Origin: Psychromonas sp. CD1
GTDB taxonomy: Bacteria; Pseudomonadota; Gammaproteobacteria; Enterobacterales; Psychromonadaceae
Direction of reading: 5' to 3'
DNA: 64,000 bases
Assembly (NCBI RefSeq): GCF_002239585.1
Contig: NZ_NDFH01000003.1
Location: 124,001 to 188,000 of the forward strand
Part shown: one piece after another, positions 1 through 9,337 of the stretch
Layout of the letters: each line of letters opens with the position of its first letter
Numbering within the stretch: the first letter of the stretch is position 1
Made by a program: the position numbers and the translations under genes
The notes under the pieces: generated by a model
Told to the model about the DNA's origin: nothing
Seen by the model: only the letters and a program-made list of their open reading frames with translations
Databases searched by the model: none

Positions 1-1
1 T

Positions 2-2263
2 TTAGGTATTAGTAAAAGTGTGGTGGATGCTTACTTTAAAGGCACAGTTACGCGCATTGAAGGCTTAAGTATTGACGATATTGCAACGGAAATATTAGTG
101 CGACATCGTTTTGCTTATCCGCTTCGTGAAATACCGTTGCAACGTTTAGATGTGGGGGGAGTTTATCAGTGGAAGCAACACGGCGAAAAGCATTTATTTA
201 ACCCAGAGACTATTTCTTTACTACAGCAATCAACACGTAATAAAAACTATGCTCAATTTAAGCAATATGCAGCAGCGGTTGATGCTCAAAGCGAAAATGC
301 AACAACCTTACGCAGTCAATTTGAATTTGTTGTTAACAAAAATGGCCCTATAGACATAGATAAAGTGGAATCTGCACAAAAAATTCTACAGCGGTTTGCA
401 ACGGGTGCAATGAGTTTTGGCTCTATTTCTCATGAAGCACATTCGACTCTTGCTATTGCGATGAATCGTATTGGTGCAAAATCTAATTCGGGAGAAGGCG
501 GTGAAGATCCGCAACGTTTTTTTGTAAAAGAAAATGGCGATTGGGAGCGCTCTGCTATTAAGCAAGTGGCATCAGGACGTTTTGGTGTAACCTCTTATTA
601 TTTAACTAATGCTGCTGAAATTCAAATTAAAATGGCCCAAGGTGCTAAACCGGGTGAAGGAGGACAGCTTCCCGGACACAAGGTGGATGATTGGATAGGG
701 CGTACGCGTCATTCGACTCCCGGTGTGGGTTTAATCTCTCCGCCTCCACATCATGATATTTACTCAATAGAAGATCTTGCTCAATTGATATTTGATTTAA
801 AAAATGCCAATAGAAAATGTCGAATAAATGTGAAACTAGTTTCAGAAACGGGTGTTGGCACTATTGCTGCGGGTGTTTGTAAAGCAAAAGCAGATGTTGT
901 GTTGATTGCTGGTTTTGATGGTGGTACGGGTGCATCGCCTTTATCCTCGATTCGGCATGCAGGTCTGCCTTGGGAATTGGGCCTAGCGGAAACACATCAG
1001 ACATTAATGAAAAATGGTTTGCGAAATCGCATTGTGGTACAAGCAGATGGACAGATGAAAACACCTCGGGATTTAACCATTGCCACATTACTCGGTGCGG
1101 AAGAGTGGGGGGTGGCAACCGCAGCTTTGATTGTTGAAGGTTGTATAATGATGCGAAAATGTCATTTAAATACTTGCCCGGTAGGTATTGCGACACAAAA
1201 TAAAACATTACGTGAACGTTTTGATGGACGTGTTGAAGATGTTGTTACTTTATTTCAATATTTAGTGCAGGGTATGCGTGAAAATATGGCAATGTTAGGT
1301 TATGCCACGATCAACGAGATGATTGGACAAACACAAAGTTTAAAAGTCCGTGACAATATTAAACATTGGAAATATAAAAATTTAAATTTAAATACCTTAC
1401 TTTTTAAAGAAAAAGTGCAAGATAATGATGGTTGTTTTAATCAAAAACAACAAGAGCATTATTTAAAAAATGTATTAGATCGGAAATTAATCAAACTCGC
1501 CAAATCAGCACTTGAAAAAGGTGACGCTGTAAGGGGTGAGTTCGTCATTACAAATACAGATCGTAGTTGTGGTTCAATGCTCTCAAATGAAATTTGTAAA
1601 GTGTACCGAGATAAAGGCTTGCCATTAGCCATGCAAGTTAAATTTATTGGCTCTGCAGGGCAATCTTTTGGTTGTTTTCTGACTAAAGGTGTCGAATTTA
1701 CGGTGGAAGGCGATGCTAATGATTATTGGGGTAAAGGTCTTTCTGGTGGGCAACTTGTTGTTTATCCGCATCGTAAAGTGAATATTATTGCTCACGATAA
1801 TATTATTGTAGGCAATGTTTGTTTCTATGGTGCCACCTCTGGTGAATCATATATTAATGGTATGGCTGGAGAACGTTTTTGTGTTCGAAATTCGGGTGCG
1901 GAAGTGGTTGTCGAAGGCATTGGCGACCATGGTTGTGAGTATATGACCGGTGGAATAATGATAAATTTAGGTTGTACAGGACGTAATTTTGCCGCAGGAA
2001 TGAGTGGTGGAATTGCTTATGTTTACGATCTAGACGGTACGTTTGAAGCTAACTGTAATCTCGAATTAGTGGACTTAGAGCCTTTGGAGGAAAGCGATAA
2101 AATATTAATCATCTCTAAAATTCGAAAACATTTTACATTGACTAAGTCGGCTCTTGCCGATCATTTTTTGAGTTCTCCTGATGTGAGCCTTGCTCAAATG
2201 ATTAAGGTTATGCCCCGCGATTATAAAGCCGCATTATTAGCACGTAATAAAGGAGGAGTATAA
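2..2263 (+). CDS. gltB: Glutamate synthase large subunit, 3' half (partial)
   Basis: This is the C-terminal half of the NADPH glutamate synthase large (alpha) subunit, which makes two glutamates from glutamine and 2-oxoglutarate with electrons from GltD. The frame is open from base 2, so the gene starts before the window; the GTG at 20 is internal. About 753 codons are present, against about 1,490 for the family. Visible are the FMN-binding synthase domain (GAKSNSGEGGEDPQRF; KPGEGGQLPG; AGFDGGTGASPLSS), the 3Fe-4S cysteines with codons at 1142, 1160 and 1175 (C-X5-C-X4-C in CIMMRKCHLNTCPVG), and the glycine-rich C-terminal beta-helix domain. The amidotransferase domain lies outside. The stop overlaps the gltD start by one base (TAATG), so the two subunits are translationally coupled. 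Confidence 0.97.
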   Translation, partial: LGISKSVVDAYFKGTVTRIEGLSIDDIATEILVRHRFAYPLREIPLQRLDVGGVYQWKQHGEKHLFNPETISLLQQSTRNKNYAQFKQYAAAVDAQSENATTLRSQFEFVVNKNGPIDIDKVESAQKILQRFATGAMSFGSISHEAHSTLAIAMNRIGAKSNSGEGGEDPQRFFVKENGDWERSAIKQVASGRFGVTSYYLTNAAEIQIKMAQGAKPGEGGQLPGHKVDDWIGRTRHSTPGVGLISPPPHHDIYSIEDLAQLIFDLKNANRKCRINVKLVSETGVGTIAAGVCKAKADVVLIAGFDGGTGASPLSSIRHAGLPWELGLAETHQTLMKNGLRNRIVVQADGQMKTPRDLTIATLLGAEEWGVATAALIVEGCIMMRKCHLNTCPVGIATQNKTLRERFDGRVEDVVTLFQYLVQGMRENMAMLGYATINEMIGQTQSLKVRDNIKHWKYKNLNLNTLLFKEKVQDNDGCFNQKQQEHYLKNVLDRKLIKLAKSALEKGDAVRGEFVITNTDRSCGSMLSNEICKVYRDKGLPLAMQVKFIGSAGQSFGCFLTKGVEFTVEGDANDYWGKGLSGGQLVVYPHRKVNIIAHDNIIVGNVCFYGATSGESYINGMAGERFCVRNSGAEVVVEGIGDHGCEYMTGGIMINLGCTGRNFAAGMSGGIAYVYDLDGTFEANCNLELVDLEPLEESDKILIISKIRKHFTLTKSALADHFLSSPDVSLAQMIKVMPRDYKAALLARNKGGV

Positions 2264-3732
2264 TGGGGAAAGTGACAGGATTTTTAGAATTAGGCCGTGA
2301 GTTGCCCAAAAAAATAAGTGTTGCTGAGCGTCTTAAAAACAATAAAGAATTTGTTAAAATGGATGAATTCAGCGATAAAATTATGGGTCAAGCTTCTCGT
2401 TGTATGGATTGTGGCGTACCTTTTTGTCATAACGGTTGCCCGATTGGTAATGATATTCCAGAATTTAACGATGCGGTTTATCGAGATAGTTGGGAAGAGG
2501 CTTGGCATATATTAAATTCCACCAATAATTTCCCTGAGTTTACTGGTAGAGTTTGCCCTGCACCCTGTGAAACATCCTGTGTTCTTGGTATTAATCAAGA
2601 TCCTATTACAATTTGTAATCTTGAAAAAATGATAGTAAAAACGGCTTATAAAAATGGTTACGTTAAACCAAAAAGTCCAACGGCTCGTACGGGTAAAAAA
2701 ATTGCGATTATTGGCTCTGGGCCTGCAGGTCTGGCTGCTGCCGAGCAATTAAATAGTGCTGGACATTTTGTAACGGTTTATGAACGAGACGAAAAAGTGG
2801 GAGGGTTATTACGTTTTGGCATCCCTGATTTTAAATTAAGCTCAGATATTATTGATCGTAAAGTTGCGCTACTTGAAGCTGGTGGAATAAAAATGGTAGT
2901 TAATGCGCATGTAGGTGTTGCGATTGACGCTTGTGAATTACGCAAGAAATTTGACGTAGTACTTTTGACTGGAGGGGCAACGGTGGCCCGTGATTTACCG
3001 ATTGATGGACGTGAATTACAAGGTGTACATTTTGCGATGGAATACTTAGCGCAAAATAATCGGCGGGTGAATAATATGGATTTAAAAACACCTGAAATAT
3101 ATGCTAAAGGCGATCATGTGATTGTTATCGGTGGTGGTGATACGGGATCCGACTGTGTTGGTACTGCAAACCGTCACGGTGCAGCCTCTGTATTACAAAT
3201 TGAAATAATGCCTATTCCTGCTGAAAAACGCACCGTAAACATGCCTTGGCCATCCTATCCAATGATTTTAAAAACAACGTCATCACATGAAGAAGGAGTA
3301 GATAGGAAATGGTCTATTCTCACTAAATATTTTAAAGGTGATGCCCAAGGGCGAGTCAAAGAACTTATTATTGCTGATATAGAGTGGCAAAGTGCATTAC
3401 CAGGTGAGCGCCCTACGTTTAAGGAAGTGGCAGGCTCGGAGCGTAGCGTACCTTGTACGAAAGCCTTTTTAGCGATGGGATTTTTATATCCTGAGCCAAA
3501 AGGTATTATAACACAATTAAATATTGAGCTTAATGCGCAGGGTAATGTACAAACCTCAAACTTTCAAACAAGTCAAACGGGGATTTTTGCCGCGGGAGAT
3601 ATGCGTACAGGACAATCTTTGATTGTACGGTGTATTAACGAAGGGAGGGAGTGTGCTCGGGCGATAGATTTTTATCTAATGGGTAATTCAAATTTAGAGT
3701 GTATGTCTAGTTCTTTGATTATCTCTGATTAG
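2263..3732 (+). CDS. gltD: Glutamate synthase small subunit
   Basis: This 489-aa small (beta) subunit passes electrons from NADPH through FAD and 4Fe-4S clusters to GltB. N-terminal Fe-S cysteines are visible (RCMDCGVPFCHNGCPIGND and RVCPAPCETSCVLG), followed by an FAD-binding GSGPAGLAAAEQL near residue 150 and a nucleotide-binding IGGGDTGSDCVGTANRHG near residue 290. The start follows the GGAGG-like sequence at the end of gltB. The protein is about 17 residues longer than the E. coli protein as I remember it. The extra tail (ending SSSLIISD) is encoded by the first copy of a 100-bp tandem duplication that also carries the terminator, so the C-terminus may have been altered by that event. Confidence 0.96.
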   Translation: MGKVTGFLELGRELPKKISVAERLKNNKEFVKMDEFSDKIMGQASRCMDCGVPFCHNGCPIGNDIPEFNDAVYRDSWEEAWHILNSTNNFPEFTGRVCPAPCETSCVLGINQDPITICNLEKMIVKTAYKNGYVKPKSPTARTGKKIAIIGSGPAGLAAAEQLNSAGHFVTVYERDEKVGGLLRFGIPDFKLSSDIIDRKVALLEAGGIKMVVNAHVGVAIDACELRKKFDVVLLTGGATVARDLPIDGRELQGVHFAMEYLAQNNRRVNNMDLKTPEIYAKGDHVIVIGGGDTGSDCVGTANRHGAASVLQIEIMPIPAEKRTVNMPWPSYPMILKTTSSHEEGVDRKWSILTKYFKGDAQGRVKELIIADIEWQSALPGERPTFKEVAGSERSVPCTKAFLAMGFLYPEPKGIITQLNIELNAQGNVQTSNFQTSQTGIFAAGDMRTGQSLIVRCINEGRECARAIDFYLMGNSNLECMSSSLIISD

Positions 3733-3736
3733 TGCA

Positions 3737-3786
3737 CTCCATACAATAAGCAAAGGATGGTTATATCTTTTGCTTATTGTATGGAG
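3737..3786. terminator. gltD terminator hairpin, copy 1
   Basis: A perfect 18-bp inverted repeat (CTCCATACAATAAGCAAA, arms 3737-3754 and 3769-3786) with a 14-base loop sits four bases after the gltD stop. There is no strong U-tract, so it may act as a bidirectional terminator or as an mRNA 3' stabiliser. Confidence 0.75.
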
Positions 3787-3836
3787 ATGTCTTAAATATT
3801 GTATGTCTAGTTCTTTGATTATCTCTGATTAGCGCA

Positions 3837-3886
3837 CTCCATACAATAAGCAAAGGATGGTTATATCTTTTGCTTATTGTATGGAG
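3837..3886. terminator. gltD/queC terminator hairpin, copy 2
   Basis: This is the second copy of the 18-bp stem (arms 3837-3854 and 3869-3886), created by the 100-bp tandem duplication. It lies 24 bases from the queC stop and would serve queC on the minus strand as well as read-through from gltD. Confidence 0.75.
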
Positions 3887-3909
3887 ATGTCTTAAATATT
3901 GGGAGATTT

Positions 3910-4572
3910 TTAAATTTCGTAGGCAAGTGGGTCGCTCAGTGCATTTTTTGCAAAGGCATCTAAACGTTCAATACAACTCGCACAAATACCACAGGATTTT
4001 TCTCTGCCATTATAGCAAGTCCAAGTTTTACTATAATCAAGTCCCATACGTAGGCCATCTTTTAAAATACCTATTTTATCGCTATTCAAATAGGGGGAAT
4101 AGATACTGACTTCTTCATAATTGGCAACGGCGGCCACCGCATTCATTTTTTCAACAAAAATAGGTCTGCAATCTGGATAAATTTCATGATCGCCTGAGTG
4201 CGCACCATAATATACTTTTTCCGCGCCAATGGAGACAGCATAACCAATTGCCATGGACAATAATATCATATTGCGATTTGGTACTATCGTATTGATCATA
4301 TTGTCATTTTCATATTCCCCCGTGCTTACTTCAATTTCCGTATTGGTTAAAGATGAACCGCCGATGAGTTCATTAATGGATGAAATATCAATGATTTTGT
4401 GATTAATATTAAGATGCAAGCAAACATCCCGTGCCACATCAATCTCTTTAATATGACGTTGTCCATAATTAAAGGTCAAGGCGAAAGGGATCAAGCCTTC
4501 TTCTATTGCTTTATGTAGCACCGTGTATGAGTCCATTCCTCCGGAGTAAATAACAACAACTTTTTTTTTCAT
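3910..4572 (-). CDS. queC: 7-cyano-7-deazaguanine synthase
   Basis: QueC makes preQ0 from 7-carboxy-7-deazaguanine and ammonia with ATP, a step toward queuosine in tRNA. The PP-loop ATP motif YSGGMDS lies at the N-terminus, and the zinc-site cysteines sit near the C-terminus (C-X8-C-X2-C-X2-C in [15 protein letters not shown]). I start the gene at the ATG giving [15 protein letters not shown] (220 aa), as the family begins a few residues before the PP-loop. An ATG nine codons upstream (4599) is also in frame but adds unconserved residues. The gene is divergent from queE, with which it shares an 80-100 bp promoter region. Confidence 0.94.
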   Translation of the reverse strand: MKKKVVVIYSGGMDSYTVLHKAIEEGLIPFALTFNYGQRHIKEIDVARDVCLHLNINHKIIDISSINELIGGSSLTNTEIEVSTGEYENDNMINTIVPNRNMILLSMAIGYAVSIGAEKVYYGAHSGDHEIYPDCRPIFVEKMNAVAAVANYEEVSIYSPYLNSDKIGILKDGLRMGLDYSKTWTCYNGREKSCGICASCIERLDAFAKNALSDPLAYEI

Positions 4573-4681
4573 TTTTCTTGTATGTCCTCGATGATTCATT
4601 TATAAGAAGATCTGTGTCGCAAAAAAGCGCTGGATAGGCTTCTTTGTGAAGATCTTTACTAATTTTTGAGTATACCGTGTA

Positions 4682-5359
4682 ATGAAAAATAATTATAAAG
4701 TAAATGAAATATTTCAAACGATTCAAGGTGAGGGAGTGCATAGTGGTTACGCTGCTATTTTTATTCGCTTGCAAGGCTGTGACGTAGGTTGTGCTTGGTG
4801 TGATACGAAGCATACTTGGTCGTTAAAGGAAGATGATAGAGCTACTTTAAGCCAAGTGATTGATCAAAGTAATACCTCTTCTCAGTGGGCGGATGCGACA
4901 GCTGAGGAAATTTTAATGGCGATTAAAAGTTTGAACTATACCGCTAAGTTAGTGATAATTACAGGCGGAGAGCCGTGTTTTTATGACTTACGTGCACTGA
5001 CTGCATTATTACATCAAAACAATTTTCAAACGCAAATAGAAACGAGTGGCACTTATCCTATTTTAGTGGATGACAAAAGTTGGGTGACTGTGTCGCCTAA
5101 AGTGAATATGCGCGCTAAAAAAGAGGTGCTTTTATCGGCATTAGAGCGTGCGAATGAAATAAAACACCCTGTGGGTACGCAAAAAGATATCGACCAATTA
5201 GATAGATTATTAGAATCTTTAGATGATAAACATAATAAAACGATTTGTTTACAGCCCATTTCACAAAAACATAATGCAACAGCGCTTTGTATACGTACTT
5301 GTATTACGCGTAATTGGCGTTTATCTGTGCAACTACATAAGTACTTAAAGATTGATTAG
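4682..5359 (+). CDS. queE: 7-carboxy-7-deazaguanine synthase (radical SAM)
   Basis: QueE converts 6-carboxytetrahydropterin to 7-carboxy-7-deazaguanine, the step just before QueC in queuosine synthesis. It is 225 aa, normal for the gammaproteobacterial form. The radical-SAM cluster motif GCDVGCAWCDTKHTW near residue 35 has the CX3CX2C spacing of this subfamily. ITGGEPCFYDL is the SAM-binding GGE motif, and ETSGT follows near residue 120. It is divergent from queC, so the pathway neighbours flank one control region. I looked for a preQ1 riboswitch in the gap and saw no convincing one. Confidence 0.95.
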   Translation: MKNNYKVNEIFQTIQGEGVHSGYAAIFIRLQGCDVGCAWCDTKHTWSLKEDDRATLSQVIDQSNTSSQWADATAEEILMAIKSLNYTAKLVIITGGEPCFYDLRALTALLHQNNFQTQIETSGTYPILVDDKSWVTVSPKVNMRAKKEVLLSALERANEIKHPVGTQKDIDQLDRLLESLDDKHNKTICLQPISQKHNATALCIRTCITRNWRLSVQLHKYLKID

Positions 5360-5461
5360 TTTATTTCTTTTTGTCGATTTTAATTTCTTATGCTACAAGA
5401 CATTGCGCTTTGTTTATCTGCTTGCTAGGATCTCTTTTTGCTCTTTTCTTAGGTAATTATT

Positions 5462-8400
5462 TTGACGCTTTCTGTGCATGCCCTTAAAAAACATCTTACT
5501 AAAGTCTTATCAAAAGATAAGTTTAAATTTTCACGTCGGTTAGCGAATAATAGTCAAATCAAAGATGCAGAAAAAGCGTTATTAGGGCTTGCTAAAATAG
5601 CGTGCGATATTCAAATATCAATGGATAAATGCCAATATCGTCGTGATAATATGCCTAAGATAACTTTTCCTGATCTGCCAGTAAGTCAGATGAAAGATGA
5701 AATTAGTGAGGCGATTAAAAATAATCAAGTGGTTATCATAGCGGGAGCGACAGGATCAGGTAAAACCACACAAATCCCTAAAATATGTATGCAATTAGGA
5801 CGCGGTGTTAGCGCTATGATTGCACATACTCAGCCTCGAAGGTTGGCAGCCCGCACCGTTGCAAATCGTATAGCAGAAGAGTTAGGCTCTGAACTAGGTG
5901 ATGCGGTGGGTTATCGGGTACGTTTTACTGATAAAGTGAGTGATAACTCATATATTAAATTGATGACGGATGGTATTTTATTAGCCGAGATACAAAACGA
6001 TCGTTTTTTAAGCCAATACGATACGATTATTATCGATGAAGCGCATGAGCGTAGCCTCAATATTGATTTTTTATTGGGATATTTAAAACGATTATTACCG
6101 CGCCGACCAGATTTAAAAGTAATTATCACCTCGGCGACTATTGATCCACAATGTTTCTCAAAACATTTTAATGATGCGCCTGTAATAGAGGTATCAGGAA
6201 GAACTTATCCGGTTGAAACACGTTATCGACCACTTGATGAATATGCTGGTGGCGATCAAATCGAAGGTATTTTTAATGCTGTTGATGAACTGCAACGTTG
6301 TGGACCGGGTGATATTCTTATCTTTATGAATGGTGAACGTGAAATTAGAGATACTGCCGAAGCACTAAAAAAACGCAATTTACGTCATACACAAGTATTA
6401 CCACTTTTTGCGCGTTTGAGTAGCGCAGAGCAAAATCTTATTTTTAAAAGTCATCAAGGGCAACGTATTATTTTAGCCACAAATGTTGCCGAGACATCGT
6501 TAACTATTCCTGGTATTAAATATGTCATTGATACCGGAACCGTACGTATTAGCCGCTATAGTTATCGAACTAAAGTGCAACGTTTACCTATTGAAGCGAT
6601 ATCACAAGCCAGTGCGGCACAACGTTTAGGTCGCTGTGGACGTGTTAGTGCTGGGGTTTGTATTCGCCTATATAGCGAAGATGATTTTTTATCTCGTCCC
6701 GAATTTACAGATCCTGAAATATTACGTACTAATTTATCGTCAGTGATATTACAAATGCTAGCATTAGGTTTAGGCGAATTAAGTGAATTTCCTTTTGTAC
6801 AAGCACCCGCAGATAAAAATATTAAAGATGGGTTCAGTTTATTAGAAGAGCTAGGAGCGGTAAATTTAAATACTAAAGATGTGCGTAAAAAATTAACACC
6901 TTTGGGACGTCAACTCGCAAAACTACCGGTTGATCCGCGTCTTGCGCGTATGATTTTAGCCGCTAAAAAATATGGTTGTGTGCATGAAGTGATATTAATT
7001 AGTGCAGCCCTTAGTATTCAAGATCCTCGCGAGCGTCCTATGGATAGGCAACAAGCTGCGGATGAAAAACATAAGCGTTTTTATGATAAAAACTCAGATT
7101 ATATCGCGTATATAAACCTTTGGAATTATATTAAAGAGCAACGTCAACTTTTAAGCAGTAATCAGTTTAGAAAAATGTGTCAAAAAGATTTTTTATCTTA
7201 TATGCGAGTGCGAGAGTGGCAAGATATTTATGCTCAAATAAAGCAAGTAACCGATGAGTTAGATATTAAAGTCAATACGCAAAACGCAGACAATGATGCG
7301 ATTCATCAAGCTTTATTATCAGGCTTACTTTCTCATATTGGTTTTAAAGATAAAGAACAATATTATTTAGGTGCGCGGAATAGTAATTTTTTTATGTTTC
7401 CGGGCTCAAGTTTATTTAAAAAGCAGCCCAAATGGGCTATGTTTGCTGAATTAGTGGAAACATCAAAACTGTTCGGTAGAGTTAGCGCACGTATTCAGCC
7501 TGAGTGGATAGAGCAACAAGCCTCACATCTTATCAAACGTAGTTATAGTGAGCCACATTGGCAAAAAAAATCAGGAACAGTTGGCGCGTTTGAAAATCAA
7601 ACGTTGTTTGGTTTGCCCATTGTAGTGAAACGTAAAATCACGTATACCAATATTGAACCAACACTTTGCCGTGAATTATTTATTCGTTATGCATTAGTGC
7701 AAGGAGAATTCATAACACGTCATCAATTTTTTAAAGATAATCAAGAATTACGTGATGATATAGAAGATTTAGAGCATAAATCTCGACGTCGAGATATTTT
7801 AGTGGATGATGAAACATTATTTTTATTTTACGATAAACGCATCCCATCAAATATCGCAAGTGCACAACAATTTGATAGCTGGTGGAATAAAGAAAAGCAA
7901 CAAACACCTGATTTATTAAATTATCAACGTAATGACTTAATGGCACATGATGCCCAAAAAATAACAGCCATTGCTTATCCGGATTTTTGGCAACAGGGCG
8001 CTTTAAAACTGAAATTAAGTTATGCCTTTGAGCCAGGTACAAGCCAAGATGGCGTTTGTGTCGATATTCCAGTGAGCTTGCTAAATCAAATTAAAAGTGA
8101 TGATTTTCAGTGGCAAATACCTGCATTACGTGAAGAGTTATTGATTGCGTTAATTAAGACTTTACCTAAAGTTGTGCGTCGTAATTTTGTGCCAGCACCT
8201 AATTATGCCAGTGCGGCGCTAGCTACGATGAGCCCTTTTGAAATGCCTTTATTAGCTTCATTTGAAAAACAGTTGTTACGCATGACGGGCGTTAGAATTC
8301 CTGATAAATCATGGGATTTAGATGCGTTACCAAGTCATTTGCGGATTAAATTTAACATTATTGACGACAAGCGTAAAAGCGTTGCTTTAGGCCATGATCT

Positions 8401-9334
8401 CAGCCAATTACAACATCAACTTGCCAGTGTAATTAAACAGAGTTTATCGAGTGTTTCTAAACAAAGCATTGAAAAGACGCAATTGTTGAGTTGGAATTTT
8501 GGTGTGTTACCGAACTCCTTTAAAAAGGATATTGGAGGTTATGAGATCAAAGCGTACCCTGCATTAGTAGATAAGCATAAAAGTGTGGCGATTGAATTAT
8601 TTGATAATAAAGACGATGCTGCGCGTGTAAATAAACAAGGATTACGACGTTTATTACTTTTAAATGTGCAATCACCTATTAAATATTTACAACAAAGCTT
8701 ACCGAATAAAGCAAAATTAGGACTTTATTTTAATCCCTTTGGGCAAGTGAAAGATCTTATTAATGATTGTATTGCTTGTGCAGTTGATAGTATTTTAGAG
8801 GGCGATGACGTGGTCCGTGATGCTGCAAGTTTTTCTTTGCAAAAGGAACGGGTACGTGCAGAGCTGGCGGATAAAACCTTGCATATTACTTTATTAGTCG
8901 AACAAATATTAACGTTGGCGTATGCCATCAATAAAAAATTAAAAGGCAAATTAGATTTAACCATGCTCTTGGCACAAAGTGATATAAAATCACAATTAGA
9001 GCGGTTGATATATCCTGGTTTTGTGTGTCAAAGTGGTGCGAATAAACTAGTGGATATTAAACGTTATTTGCAAGCTTTACAAAAACGCTTGCTGAAATTG
9101 AGTGTAGATCAAAATCAAGACAGGCTACATACACTTGTATTGCATGAACTAGAAGCGCGTTATTATGATTTAAGCAAACAGATGCGCAGTAACGAAAAAG
9201 AAAATCCATTATTAGCTGAAATTTACTGGATGATTGAAGAATTACGAGTGTCTTTATTTGCGCAACAATTAGGCACCGCATATCCTATTTCAGCAAAGCG
9301 GGTGAAACTGAAATTAGTGCAGTTAAATGGCTAA
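5462..9334 (+). CDS. hrpA: ATP-dependent RNA helicase HrpA (DEAH box)
   Basis: HrpA is a 3'-5' DEAH-box RNA helicase; in E. coli it is linked to mRNA processing and rescue of stalled ribosomes. At 1,290 aa it matches the family length (about 1,300). In order: Walker A GATGSGKTTQIP near residue 93, DEAHERS near 192, TSAT near 220, motif VI QRLGRCGRVSAG near 388, the helicase-associated and OB-fold regions, and the long HrpA-specific C-terminal domain. The start is the TTG at 5462, chosen because the frame has no better upstream start. It is convergent with the next gene, with only three bases between the stops and no hairpin there. Confidence 0.95.
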   Translation: MTLSVHALKKHLTKVLSKDKFKFSRRLANNSQIKDAEKALLGLAKIACDIQISMDKCQYRRDNMPKITFPDLPVSQMKDEISEAIKNNQVVIIAGATGSGKTTQIPKICMQLGRGVSAMIAHTQPRRLAARTVANRIAEELGSELGDAVGYRVRFTDKVSDNSYIKLMTDGILLAEIQNDRFLSQYDTIIIDEAHERSLNIDFLLGYLKRLLPRRPDLKVIITSATIDPQCFSKHFNDAPVIEVSGRTYPVETRYRPLDEYAGGDQIEGIFNAVDELQRCGPGDILIFMNGEREIRDTAEALKKRNLRHTQVLPLFARLSSAEQNLIFKSHQGQRIILATNVAETSLTIPGIKYVIDTGTVRISRYSYRTKVQRLPIEAISQASAAQRLGRCGRVSAGVCIRLYSEDDFLSRPEFTDPEILRTNLSSVILQMLALGLGELSEFPFVQAPADKNIKDGFSLLEELGAVNLNTKDVRKKLTPLGRQLAKLPVDPRLARMILAAKKYGCVHEVILISAALSIQDPRERPMDRQQAADEKHKRFYDKNSDYIAYINLWNYIKEQRQLLSSNQFRKMCQKDFLSYMRVREWQDIYAQIKQVTDELDIKVNTQNADNDAIHQALLSGLLSHIGFKDKEQYYLGARNSNFFMFPGSSLFKKQPKWAMFAELVETSKLFGRVSARIQPEWIEQQASHLIKRSYSEPHWQKKSGTVGAFENQTLFGLPIVVKRKITYTNIEPTLCRELFIRYALVQGEFITRHQFFKDNQELRDDIEDLEHKSRRRDILVDDETLFLFYDKRIPSNIASAQQFDSWWNKEKQQTPDLLNYQRNDLMAHDAQKITAIAYPDFWQQGALKLKLSYAFEPGTSQDGVCVDIPVSLLNQIKSDDFQWQIPALREELLIALIKTLPKVVRRNFVPAPNYASAALATMSPFEMPLLASFEKQLLRMTGVRIPDKSWDLDALPSHLRIKFNIIDDKRKSVALGHDLSQLQHQLASVIKQSLSSVSKQSIEKTQLLSWNFGVLPNSFKKDIGGYEIKAYPALVDKHKSVAIELFDNKDDAARVNKQGLRRLLLLNVQSPIKYLQQSLPNKAKLGLYFNPFGQVKDLINDCIACAVDSILEGDDVVRDAASFSLQKERVRAELADKTLHITLLVEQILTLAYAINKKLKGKLDLTMLLAQSDIKSQLERLIYPGFVCQSGANKLVDIKRYLQALQKRLLKLSVDQNQDRLHTLVLHELEARYYDLSKQMRSNEKENPLLAEIYWMIEELRVSLFAQQLGTAYPISAKRVKLKLVQLNG

Positions 9335-9337
9335 AGA

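Larger units (their letters stand above)
3701..3900. repeat. Exact 100-bp tandem duplication at the gltD 3' end
   Basis: Bases 3701-3800 and 3801-3900 are the same 100-bp unit twice in tandem, differing at one base (T at 3733, C at 3833). Each copy holds the last codons and stop of gltD plus a complete long hairpin. The second copy therefore duplicates both coding tail and terminator between the convergent gltD and queC genes. The near identity points to a recent event. Confidence 0.97.

Noticed and set aside
3870-4109. 79-aa plus-strand ORF starting in the second repeat copy
   Set aside because: It is antisense to queC, of unusual composition, and has no ribosome-binding site; it is a shadow frame.
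4573-4681. preQ1 riboswitch between queC and queE
   Set aside because: Only a repeated GAAGATCT and an AAAAAAGCGC stretch are seen; no pseudoknot-compatible preQ1 aptamer could be drawn.
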